From positions 1 through 14,732 of the forward strand of contig DAOWKX010000223.1 of assembly GCA_030639705.1 (NCBI GenBank): DNA of 14,732 nucleotides, in the 5' to 3' direction. The notes under the pieces are model-generated. The model saw nothing but the letters and a program-made list of their open reading frames with translations, made no database searches and was not told the DNA's origin. Below are positions 1 to 7,131 of this stretch, one piece after another (positions within the stretch are counted from its first letter, which is position 1; the number at the start of each line of letters is the position of its first letter). The position numbers were made by a program, and so were the translations under genes. This DNA comes from Candidatus Aminicenantota bacterium. Its GTDB lineage: Bacteria > Acidobacteriota > Aminicenantia > UBA2199.

Positions 1-150
1 GGGTATCATTTCAACCACCGGGATCCCGGGCATTCATCCTACCGAAAAGTGGTGGATCTTCTGATCTCATATCTGCAAAAAGGTGTGGATATATACTTAG
101 TCAAACAAGAAAGAAGAATGTTTGAAAAGATTATTCCTGTTGATAATTAA
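1..150 (+). CDS. C-terminal fragment of an unidentified protein (possibly SGNH/GDSL-hydrolase-like)
   Basis: Frame 1 is open from the window edge to TAA at 148-150, giving 49 residues; the start lies outside. The fragment contains HFNHRDPGHSSYRKVVDLL followed by a basic C-terminus ending PVDN. The pattern H-x-N-x3-P-G-H followed by an amphipathic helix resembles the last block of SGNH/GDSL hydrolases (H-P-N-x-x-G-H, where the first His is catalytic). This is only a resemblance over about 20 residues, and other families are possible. Its stop overlaps the stop of the convergent serC gene by 4 bp, which supports it as a real gene end. The reading frame is fairly sure, the family is not. Confidence 0.5.
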   Translation, partial: GYHFNHRDPGHSSYRKVVDLLISYLQKGVDIYLVKQERRMFEKIIPVDN

Positions 151-1217
151 AGTTTTTTCTCAAATCGGGTCATAAACTCTACCAGTTTTTCTACTCCCTC
201 AATGGGCATGGCATTGTAGATTGAGGCTCGGCATCCACCCACACTGCGGTGGCCTTTTAAGCCGGTAAATCCGGATTCGGTGGCTTCCCGAATGAACCGG
301 GTTTCCAGCTCTTCTGAACTCAGACGGAAGGTGACATTCATCTTCGATCGATCCCGGGGATCGGCAGTCCCCCGGTATAAATCACTGCTGTCCAGGATGT
401 CGTACAACAGGGCTGCTTTTTTGTTATTGAGCTCTTCGATTGCTGAAACACCTCCCAGTCGTTCGATCCATTCAACAACCAGGTAAACAATGTATATGGC
501 AAAGCAGGGAGGGGTATTATAGAGTGAATTTTTTTCAGCATGGATTTTATAACTTAACATGGAGGTGAGATTGTCTGCGCTCTTTTCAATCAGATCGTTT
601 CTGATAATGACCAGGGTAACACCGGCCGGGCCCATATTTTTTTGAGCTCCCGCATAAATGATTCCGAAATCTGAAACCTTCAGTTTCCGGCTGAAAATAT
701 CCGAGGACATATCGGCAATTAAGGGCACATTACTGGTATCGGGAAAGGATTTCCACTGAATACCGCTGATGGTTTCGTTGGAGGTGATATGAACATAAAC
801 CGCATCGGGTGTAAAGTGAATGTTATTGGGTATGTAAGAAAAGTTTTTATCTTCTGAACTGGCAGCAATGTTGACGGTACCGAAAAGTTTGGCCTCTTTG
901 ATGGCTTTCTTGGCCCAGGCACCGGTGTTGATATAGTCGGCAATTCCACCTTTCAGCAGATTCATGGGGATCATTCCGAACTGGAGGCTGGCCCCTCCCT
1001 GTAAAAATAAAATCGAGTAGTTATCAGGGATTTCCAGAAGGCTTCTGATCTTTGATTCAGCAGTGGTAACCACCTGATCAAAATCTTTGGAACGGTGGCT
1101 GATTTCCATGATTGACAATCCGATACCATTGAAGTTGAGCAGTTCTTCCTGGGCTTTTTTCAGTACCTCTCGGGGCAGTATGGCCGGACCGGCATAGAAA
1201 TTATACTTGGTTGACAT
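147..1217 (-). CDS. serC: Phosphoserine aminotransferase
   Basis: PLP enzyme converting 3-phosphohydroxypyruvate plus glutamate to phosphoserine plus 2-oxoglutarate, the second step of serine synthesis (and a step in de novo PLP synthesis in some bacteria); cytoplasmic. The 356-residue length is normal for SerC. The N-terminus YNFYAGPAILPREVL is the family hallmark. Other landmarks are SHRSKDF at 40-46, the phosphate-binding GGAS at 74-77, Trp101, an Asp in the IADMSSD stretch, and the PLP-binding lysine at 193 in AGAQKNMGPAG. The ending SIYNAMPIEGVEKLVEFM is also typical. The ATG has an AGGAGG site at 1228-1233, 10 nt upstream, and a strong promoter just beyond. The gene is co-directional with the downstream-lying helicase, separated from it by the inserted cassette. 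No active-site residue appears missing. Confidence 0.96.
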   Translation of the reverse strand: MSTKYNFYAGPAILPREVLKKAQEELLNFNGIGLSIMEISHRSKDFDQVVTTAESKIRSLLEIPDNYSILFLQGGASLQFGMIPMNLLKGGIADYINTGAWAKKAIKEAKLFGTVNIAASSEDKNFSYIPNNIHFTPDAVYVHITSNETISGIQWKSFPDTSNVPLIADMSSDIFSRKLKVSDFGIIYAGAQKNMGPAGVTLVIIRNDLIEKSADNLTSMLSYKIHAEKNSLYNTPPCFAIYIVYLVVEWIERLGGVSAIEELNNKKAALLYDILDSSDLYRGTADPRDRSKMNVTFRLSSEELETRFIREATESGFTGLKGHRSVGGCRASIYNAMPIEGVEKLVEFMTRFEKKL

Positions 1218-1260
1218 GTTATTATTTCCTCCTGATTGTTAAATATCCGCAAGAGGTTTC

Positions 1261-1289
1261 ATTATACAAACAATTGGGAAAAAAGACAA
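1261..1289 (-). promoter_or_regulatory. sigma-70 promoter of serC
   Basis: On the minus strand TTGTCT (+ strand 1284-1289) is followed after exactly 17 nt by TATAAT (+ strand 1261-1266). The -10 is perfect and the -35 matches 4 of 6. The predicted transcription start is near 1254, giving a leader of about 37 nt that contains the AGGAGG ribosome site. It gives serC its own promoter independent of the helicase gene. Confidence 0.75.
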
Positions 1290-1387
1290 ATTTCAGGAGA
1301 AGCTTGCAATTTACGAATAAACGAGTCAACTTTCTATTGAAAATTATTCAGGATTTTAATAAAGTATATACTGATGTATATTAATAG

Positions 1388-2416
1388 TTATGTTTAAAGA
1401 AATAAGATTGAAGCAGATATTAAAATTAAAAAATCTATCATTTACTAAGGAGAATAATTGATTGAAGCATTAAATTTCAAAAAATATGCTGAATGGGTAC
1501 TTATTCTTATATTGGGATGTTTGGCTTTTTCAACCTCAAGTTTTCCACCCATCTATCAATATATTTATATTGGATTTATTTTTTCTTTTTTGATTATTTG
1601 TAGAATTGTACCTTCTTTAAGGCGTTATAAAAATGTTTTGAATGCTATTTTTGTGGTTGTACTCATTTATATTCTATATTCCACCTACATTTATAAAAGC
1701 ATTGCATCATTTGGAAAAAAGATATTCTTTTCAATTTTCGGTACAAATGAAATGGTGGAAAATGTAGCTCAAAATTCAGTTTTTGGAATATTTTGGATAA
1801 CTCTCCCAATCATCTTAATTCTTTTACAAAAAGATTCTCTGAAAGAACTTTTTATAAAGCAAGGGAAAAAAATAGGATGGATCGTAGGCTTTTCATTAGT
1901 GTTTATTTTGATTGTCATTTCTTTACTGATGGCATTTAATAAAGGTGTCCAATTAAAAATTATTATAACCCTTTTTCCACTCGGAATAACCTATGCTTTT
2001 ATAAATGCTGTAAAAGAGGAAATTCTTTTTCGCGGATTGATTTTCAGCAGAACCCTTCCTTTTGGTTTTATTTTTTCATTGATCTGTCAATTCTTCATGT
2101 TTGGTCTTATCCATATGTTATATGGAGGAGGAGAGGGCATGGGATTTGCTGGTTTAATTTTAACAGGGATTTTAGGTGTTATATTAGCTCTGATGACAAA
2201 AAAATTTGATAGTTTAGTAAGTCCCATATTACTTCATACAGGGCTTGATTTTCTTTTATTTATGGGAGTTTTAGTTCCTAAATTTTATCCAAGATTATAG
2301 TTTAAAGGTACTTTAAATAGAGATATTAAAGTTTAAAAGATAAAAAAAACGACATAACAAATCGCTGCAATGGATTTTTACTCCGCTGCGCTCCAAATTT
2401 GCCGGTGAGTGCGGCG
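1388..2416 (+). mobile_element. Solitary integron gene cassette (CPBP protease ORF plus attC)
   Basis: Boundaries are read from the integrase recombination rule, G^TT. At the left edge, G1387 is followed by TTATGT (1388-1393), so the core site is GTTATGT. At the right edge an attC-like element ends in GCGGCG^TT at 2416/2417. The attC opens with ACATAAC at 2352-2358, the exact reverse complement of GTTATGT. In the excised circle the two would therefore form a perfectly matched R''/R' pair, whereas the sequence now to the right (GTTCTAC) does not match. The 1029 bp unit holds one ORF in the standard orientation, with its start 70 nt inside and its stop about 50 nt before the attC. It is visibly more AT-rich than the flanking genes. 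No integrase or second attC is visible in the window, so it looks like a lone cassette at a secondary site or a remnant of an array. Confidence 0.75.
1458..2300 (+). CDS. CPBP-family intramembrane metalloprotease (CAAX protease/Abi type)
   Basis: A polytopic membrane protein of 280 residues with about eight hydrophobic segments. The C-terminal half carries the three CPBP motifs: EExxxR as EEILFR (Glu187, Glu188, Arg192), FxxxH as FGLIH (His219), and HxxxD as HTGLD (His260, Asp264). These make up the glutamate/histidine active site of Rce1-like proteases. In bacteria such proteins serve in bacteriocin immunity, peptide maturation or anchoring, or abortive-infection-like roles; the substrate here is unknown. 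The start is TTG with AAGGAG at 1447-1452, 5 nt upstream. Its base composition (very AT-rich, poly-A/T codons) contrasts sharply with serC and the helicase. It lies inside an integron-type cassette, so it is best read as horizontally acquired. No partner peptide gene is visible inside the cassette. Confidence 0.9.
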   Translation: MIEALNFKKYAEWVLILILGCLAFSTSSFPPIYQYIYIGFIFSFLIICRIVPSLRRYKNVLNAIFVVVLIYILYSTYIYKSIASFGKKIFFSIFGTNEMVENVAQNSVFGIFWITLPIILILLQKDSLKELFIKQGKKIGWIVGFSLVFILIVISLLMAFNKGVQLKIIITLFPLGITYAFINAVKEEILFRGLIFSRTLPFGFIFSLICQFFMFGLIHMLYGGGEGMGFAGLILTGILGVILALMTKKFDSLVSPILLHTGLDFLLFMGVLVPKFYPRL

Positions 2417-2422
2417 TTCTAC
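2352..2422 (+). other. attC recombination site (59-base element)
   Basis: Layout: R'' ACATAAC (2352-2358), spacer AAAT, L'' CGCTGCA (2363-2369), central variable part with CTGCGCTCC (2386-2394) and GCCGGTGAG (2401-2409), L' TGCGGCG (2410-2416), R' GTTCTAC (2416-2422). GCTGCA pairs with TGCGGC (one G-T wobble). The string AACAAATCGCTGCA, then CGCTGCGCTCC, then CCGGTGAG, then GGCGTT matches the form I know from many environmental integron attC sites. By eye the inner stem is imperfect. The present R' comes from the flank (the last three bases of the site are the reverse-strand helicase stop codon), so R''/R' complementarity is only restored with the left cassette edge at 1387-1393. Confidence 0.8.
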
Positions 2423-5196
2423 TTTACCTTCCAGCCTTTCTTTTTGAAAATATCATCTATTTTCTGTTTTTTGTGGGCTTGCAAAAAACGATCCCATTCA
2501 GCTTGAATGGGTTCAAAATAACTTCTGGCCTGTTCCTTTTCGAAAAAATGAATGAGGACCACTTCATCTCCAATGATTTTGGGAGCGGAATGAAATTCAA
2601 AGGGAGTGTTTTGTTTACTCTGGCCTGAATTAAAAGCGATGGGAAAGGGGATGTCCACAACATCTTCCACCCGAACCTTTTTTTTATGATGCTTCCATTT
2701 TGTTTCAAAGATATTCCTTTTTTTCCAGCGGTTGAAATGATAAACGGCAATATCCCAGTCAGGGTATTTGCGTTCTTTAATAATTATGCCCGCCTTTTCA
2801 CCGGTGGGTAAAACCAGCTCATCTTTTTTTATTTTTTCAAATTGTTGGAAATCCAATTTTATAAAGGGTTTGTTTTCAATCCGGCTGACAGGCAAGGTTG
2901 TGCCGGCCAGATTTATTTTTTCAGGCCATTTCATTTTTTTCAGTTCCTGAATGAAATTATAGGGTAGTAATTGTTTCAAATTCATTTTCAGGAGTCCGGG
3001 ATGAAGATTGAAAAAAAGTTTGAGGTCTCCGCTTTTTAAATGATTTTTCAGTTCTTTTTCCAGATAAGCCAGCCAGTAAACTTCAAATGGAGACAATGTA
3101 TGGATTATTCTGCTTTCCTGCGATGATAAAATCCTTTTGGCCTGGTCATAATGGGTTATAGTTTCTTGTAATCGGGGATAAAATCTGAGTTCTGATTTGT
3201 TTTTTCTAACCCATCGGATAACTGCACTGATAAGTTCATTTTTCTGTTTGCGAAGGCTCCAATCCGGAAGACTCCGGTATTTAAAAAGCGTCTTTTCTCC
3301 AAAACAAAGGGTGTTCTCTATTGTCAGCTGATTTTTTTCAATTTTTACCTGTTGATTGTTTTCATAACTGTAGGGCCGGAGATCATTCAATATTTTGATG
3401 GATAATTCAGTAGCGAAGGTAATCAGAGACAGGCATTTTTTTTCTTTTTCCCCGGTATTGGGATTTTTCCAATCAATAACCAAATCAAAGGGCATTCCCA
3501 CAATTGCTTCGGGCAATATTGGATAAAGAACCGAGGTCCTATCCAGCTCTCTTTCTTCGTTTTCGTTTCCGTAAGATTTGCCGATTTTAGAGTAGGCATG
3601 GTCAACAAATGCGGAGAGGATGACTCTGATAAGTGGATTCAGTATGTGAGGAGGCATATGGCTGTATCTCCTTTTGATATCCATTCTTTTTTTTAGTTCC
3701 CGGTAGACTTCTTTTGCCAGGGCCAATTTTTTAAAACTTATGGATTTGCGATTCAAACCGGGATTGTTCCACAAAATCAATTGATTGAGCAAATCCGAGT
3801 TGATGGCTTCGGAGTAATATTTTTCTCCCAGGTATTCTTTATTCACTATCCCCTTGGTTTCCAGGATAGCTATTAGTTTTAAAGCACTGTCCACCACCCG
3901 GGGTGAGCTCTTTTGGGCTTCCAAAAGCAAGCGTGAACTGCGTATGGATACTGGAATTTCAGCCATTTTTTCACCATCTGATGTGATTTTTTCATCGTCG
4001 GAAATGGCGCCAAAAACCTTTAACTTTTTAATGGCTTTATATATTAAATTCTTTTTGGAGGGATGAAAATAGGGGAATTCCAGGGGAGAGAGCCCCCATT
4101 TGATCAGACGAAGTACAACCGACTCGAGATTTAAGCGTCTAATTTCCGGTTCGGGATAAGGGAGCCGGTCTTTCATATTCAAATCAGAACAGAGGATATA
4201 TTGACCGTTTTTTACCCGTCCGGCCCGTCCGGCCCGCTGTAAACACTCGGAATTTGAAATATCAGTGGGATATAATCCTTCGATTCCTTTGACTACCCGT
4301 ACTTCTTTTTTAACACCCGTATCAATCACTGCATCGATATCATCAATGGTCAGGCTGGTTTGAGCAATATCAGTGGCCACAATGACTTTGGGAACCGGAT
4401 AATGAAGAAAAACCCTGGCCTGATCTCTGATGGATAACTCGGAATGGAGGGGAAGAATCTTGGCTTTCAGTTTGTCCATTTCCAGAGAATGCTTGAGAAG
4501 AGAGATGAATTTGTCAATTTCACCCTTACCCGGTTGAAATACCAGGATGTTTTGGTTCATTTCTATCATCTGGACAGTATCCGAAAGTATGAAATCAGGC
4601 TGATTGTGATGTATGGTAACCGGAAATCCGCGGCCCGGTACCGAAATGACCGGGGCCTGGTGTAAAAATATGGATAATTTCTGGTAGTGAAGGGTGGCAC
4701 TCATGATGACCACCCGTTTCCCGGTGTTTTTAAAAAATTGGTTATCCAATCCCTTTTTTACCAGGCCGATCAATATTTCCTGATTGAGGTTCCATTCGTG
4801 AACTTCATCCAGGATTAAAACATCATAATCCCTCTGTCCCTTTATTTCTTTTACCATCTGAACGCCATCGGTTAGATAAAGCAAGCGGGTTTGAGAAGAG
4901 AATTTCCGATCAAAACCGGTTTGATAACCGACCTCCTGTCCCCATTTGGTCAAAGTACTTTGTGACAGGTAGTAAGACAATGATCGGGCAGCAATTCGCC
5001 TGGGCTGGGTCACCAAAACTTTCTTTCCCCTCTTCCATTGCCAGAAAGGTACCCGGGTGGATTTCCCGGCCCCGGTTTCAGCTGTAATGATGACCACGGG
5101 ATTTTTTTCAATGGCAGCCTCAATGGATTTTTGATATCCATCAATGGGTAAAACGTTCATATGATTGATCATATCAAATATGTTAAAACCGGGCAA
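2419..5196 (-). CDS. DEAH-box ATP-dependent RNA helicase, HrpA/HrpB-like
   Basis: A 925-residue superfamily 2 helicase, presumably acting on cytoplasmic RNA. In order: Walker A AETGAGKST (39-47), TQPRR (63-67), DEVH box (130-133), SAT (166-168), motif V TDIAQTSLTI (275-284), motif VI QRAGRAGR (320-327), then a winged-helix/HA2-like region to about residue 460. The C-terminal half (roughly 470-925) is basic and aromatic-rich and I cannot assign it closely. The size lies between HrpB (about 800) and HrpA (about 1300). The reported TTG start has GAGGA 4 nt upstream; Met9 and Met13 are alternatives, and Met13 would give an N-terminus more like HrpB, but neither has a ribosome site. It diverges from the DUF457 operon across only 47 bp. 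The cassette begins 2 bp after its stop. Confidence 0.9.
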   Translation of the reverse strand: MPGFNIFDMINHMNVLPIDGYQKSIEAAIEKNPVVIITAETGAGKSTRVPFWQWKRGKKVLVTQPRRIAARSLSYYLSQSTLTKWGQEVGYQTGFDRKFSSQTRLLYLTDGVQMVKEIKGQRDYDVLILDEVHEWNLNQEILIGLVKKGLDNQFFKNTGKRVVIMSATLHYQKLSIFLHQAPVISVPGRGFPVTIHHNQPDFILSDTVQMIEMNQNILVFQPGKGEIDKFISLLKHSLEMDKLKAKILPLHSELSIRDQARVFLHYPVPKVIVATDIAQTSLTIDDIDAVIDTGVKKEVRVVKGIEGLYPTDISNSECLQRAGRAGRVKNGQYILCSDLNMKDRLPYPEPEIRRLNLESVVLRLIKWGLSPLEFPYFHPSKKNLIYKAIKKLKVFGAISDDEKITSDGEKMAEIPVSIRSSRLLLEAQKSSPRVVDSALKLIAILETKGIVNKEYLGEKYYSEAINSDLLNQLILWNNPGLNRKSISFKKLALAKEVYRELKKRMDIKRRYSHMPPHILNPLIRVILSAFVDHAYSKIGKSYGNENEERELDRTSVLYPILPEAIVGMPFDLVIDWKNPNTGEKEKKCLSLITFATELSIKILNDLRPYSYENNQQVKIEKNQLTIENTLCFGEKTLFKYRSLPDWSLRKQKNELISAVIRWVRKNKSELRFYPRLQETITHYDQAKRILSSQESRIIHTLSPFEVYWLAYLEKELKNHLKSGDLKLFFNLHPGLLKMNLKQLLPYNFIQELKKMKWPEKINLAGTTLPVSRIENKPFIKLDFQQFEKIKKDELVLPTGEKAGIIIKERKYPDWDIAVYHFNRWKKRNIFETKWKHHKKKVRVEDVVDIPFPIAFNSGQSKQNTPFEFHSAPKIIGDEVVLIHFFEKEQARSYFEPIQAEWDRFLQAHKKQKIDDIFKKKGWKVK

Positions 5197-5214
5197 TCAA
5201 TCCTCGGTGGAATG

Positions 5215-5223
5215 TGATATAAT
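5215..5223 (+). promoter_or_regulatory. Extended -10 promoter for the 5244 operon
   Basis: TGATATAAT fits the extended -10 pattern TGnTATAAT, with a perfect TATAAT at 5218-5223. There is no good -35 seventeen bases upstream, which extended -10 promoters tolerate. The predicted start near 5230 leaves a leader of about 14 nt that just includes the GAGG ribosome site. It lies in the 47 bp between two divergent genes, so regulation could be shared with the helicase. Confidence 0.55.
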
Positions 5224-5243
5224 ATTTTTTAATAGAGGAAAAA

Positions 5244-5768
5244 TTGACACCCATCGTACATTCTGCTATTGGATTGCTGGGGTGGCAAAAAGCGGCTTCT
5301 AAGAAAAATATTAAAACATTATTTCTGTTTGTCTTGATTTCCAACATTCCGGATATTGATTTCTTGATTTTTCTTTTTGTTGACGGGAAGGGATTACAGG
5401 TCCATCAATCCCACACACATAATATTTTTTTTATCGGTATCTTCACCTTTCTTCTGTTTTTTTTCTTTAAAAAAAAGAAAGAGAGGCTTGCTCTGTTTCT
5501 GGTTTCTTTCTCTCATCTGGTATTGGATTTAATCATCATCGATCCGGTTCCGCCTATCGGGTTCCGGGTTTTTTTTCCTGTGTGGAATAAGTTATTTAAT
5601 TTTGGATTCTTTCCTAATTTTTTACGGGGTGGTTTTGCTGATGTTTTTTCATTACCTAATCTAATGACCATTTCAATGGAAGTACTTTGTTTTGTGGTCC
5701 CGATTTTATACTTATGCGGAAAGGAAGTAAAGGTCCATATTAAAAAAAAGGAATTCTGGAAAATATGA
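5244..5768 (+). CDS. DUF457/YdjM-family membrane-bound (putative metal-dependent hydrolase) protein
   Basis: A 174-residue inner-membrane protein with about four hydrophobic segments. It has the polar pattern typical of the YdjM/DUF457 family: His6 near the N-terminus, NIPDID with Asp37 and Asp39, HQSHTHN (His54, His57, His59), and SHLVLD (His91, Asp95). These conserved His and Asp residues are thought to bind metal in the membrane; the true substrate is unknown. E. coli YdjM is LexA-regulated, but I see no such operator here. TTG start with AGAGGA 5 nt or so upstream at 5234-5239. Its stop overlaps the ATG of the next gene (ATGA, 5765-5768), indicating translational coupling with the reductive-dehalogenase-like gene. 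The family call is good; the activity is unproven. Confidence 0.85.
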   Translation: MTPIVHSAIGLLGWQKAASKKNIKTLFLFVLISNIPDIDFLIFLFVDGKGLQVHQSHTHNIFFIGIFTFLLFFFFKKKKERLALFLVSFSHLVLDLIIIDPVPPIGFRVFFPVWNKLFNFGFFPNFLRGGFADVFSLPNLMTISMEVLCFVVPILYLCGKEVKVHIKKKEFWKI

Positions 5769-7114
5769 TGATATGGATTAATTGGTTTTTGTTATTGGTT
5801 ACGACTGCATTTCTCCTGCTCATGATCTTTTCATCCTGGAGCGAAAGGGAATTCAGGGCAATGATTATTTCGATTTTTGGATTATTTTTCAATTCCATTA
5901 TCTGGGCAGTCTTTTTATTATTCGAGCGATTTTTATGGATTAAAAATATAAACATCGGGGTTGTGGGATTACTGGTTATCTTGTTTTTTTTATCAGGGGT
6001 AAAATTTTTTCCTGAAAGACAAACGGTCAGTATAAAGAATATTGAACAATATGATGAGAGGGATCATATGTTTTCTCGCAATAATCTGCGATTCCATCCA
6101 GCATTGCACAGGCAATATTATTCCCAAAATTCTGAGAGAAGAGTCGTTGATGAAAAAATTCATCAACAGCCAGAAATAGGAGATCCCGGTCAACAGTTTT
6201 ATGATTCTATTCATTCTCCCATATTTGAAGCGGCTTTTTCGTTTCTCAATAAGATCAGACCTGTTTCTGACGGGGATGTGAAAGGTACCAGAAAGGCAAT
6301 TGAACCTGAAAAAATGACCCGGGTATTGAAAAATCTTGCCTCTTTTTACGGGGCTGTTGATGTGGGTATCACACCGTTGAAATCCCATCATTTATACAGT
6401 CATGCCGGGAGGCACAGTGATAACTGGGGAAGGGTGATCAAAAACCATCATCGCTTTGCCATTGTGATTGTGGTCGCCATGGATATACATATGATGAAAC
6501 AGGCACCCGCTTTAGCTGAGATACTTGAATCCTCACGGCAATATGTGGAAGCCGCAAAAATTGCCAATATTGTTGCAGAATACCTGAGGGTTCTGGGGTA
6601 TGAAGCCCGGGCCCACACAGATGGAAATTACGAAACCCTCTGTGTTCCTCTGGCTGTTGATTCAGGTTTGGGTGAGCTGGGCCGAATGGGAATATTAGTC
6701 CATCGGATATATGGTCCCTGTGTACGCCTGGCAGTTGTAACCACTGATATTGAGTTGATTTCCACAGAAAAAGAAAGGTTTTATGTCGAAGAGTTCTGTC
6801 ACATCTGCAAGAAATGTGCCCGAAATTGTCCCACCAAATCCATCTCAACCGGGGAAGAACCATCCAGCCGGGGGGGGTTACACTGGTCCATAGAACAGGA
6901 AAAATGTTTTGCCTTCTGGAAAAAAGTGGGAACCGATTGCGGATTCTGCATCCGGGTGTGTCCCTATACCAAACCGAATACCCTGTTTCACCGGTTGATT
7001 CGGTTTTATATCTCTAAAAATCCGGTAAATCAGAGAATTGCTCTGTTCTTTGATGATCTGCTCTATGGAAAAAAAATACCGATTCCAAATACAAATGAAA
7101 ACACTTTTTTTTAA
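5765..7114 (+). CDS. Membrane-anchored reductive dehalogenase-like corrinoid/4Fe-4S protein
   Basis: 449 residues. Three hydrophobic helices come first (about 6-23, 33-53, 61-79), then a polar linker, then a domain of the reductive dehalogenase / epoxyqueuosine reductase (QueG) superfamily from about residue 100. RdhA-like landmarks are DVGITPLKSHHLYSH (199-213), GELGRMGILV (303-312) followed by GPCVRLAVVTTD, and two ferredoxin clusters. Cluster 1 is C345-x2-C348-x2-C351-x3-C355-P. Cluster 2 is C381-x10-C392-x2-C395-x3-C399-P, preceded by an RGG-HW motif typical of RdhA. Canonical respiratory RdhA has a Tat signal and a separate RdhB anchor; here there is no twin-arginine signal and no rdhB in the window, and the anchor is fused. 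A subgroup of RdhA with N-terminal membrane helices is known from genome surveys. Halogenated substrate use is inference. ATG overlaps the upstream stop; AAGGA lies about 12 nt upstream. Confidence 0.85.
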   Translation: MMIWINWFLLLVTTAFLLLMIFSSWSEREFRAMIISIFGLFFNSIIWAVFLLFERFLWIKNINIGVVGLLVILFFLSGVKFFPERQTVSIKNIEQYDERDHMFSRNNLRFHPALHRQYYSQNSERRVVDEKIHQQPEIGDPGQQFYDSIHSPIFEAAFSFLNKIRPVSDGDVKGTRKAIEPEKMTRVLKNLASFYGAVDVGITPLKSHHLYSHAGRHSDNWGRVIKNHHRFAIVIVVAMDIHMMKQAPALAEILESSRQYVEAAKIANIVAEYLRVLGYEARAHTDGNYETLCVPLAVDSGLGELGRMGILVHRIYGPCVRLAVVTTDIELISTEKERFYVEEFCHICKKCARNCPTKSISTGEEPSSRGGLHWSIEQEKCFAFWKKVGTDCGFCIRVCPYTKPNTLFHRLIRFYISKNPVNQRIALFFDDLLYGKKIPIPNTNENTFF

Positions 7115-7131
7115 TATAGGCCTGAAAACCG

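Noticed and set aside
1337..1365. Possible rightward promoter TTGAAA - 17 nt - TAAAGT ahead of the cassette
   Set aside because: The -10 matches only 4 of 6 in very AT-rich DNA, where such matches arise easily; not listed as a feature.
5197..5243. Promoter for the helicase gene in the divergent 47 bp gap
   Set aside because: A TATTAT can be found on the minus strand but with no acceptable -35; the overlap with the opposite extended -10 makes it uncertain.
6438..6863. 141-residue open frame on the minus strand inside the RdhA-like gene
   Set aside because: Antisense shadow of a well-supported gene; low-complexity Trp/Pro/Arg-rich translation without a ribosome site or family resemblance.
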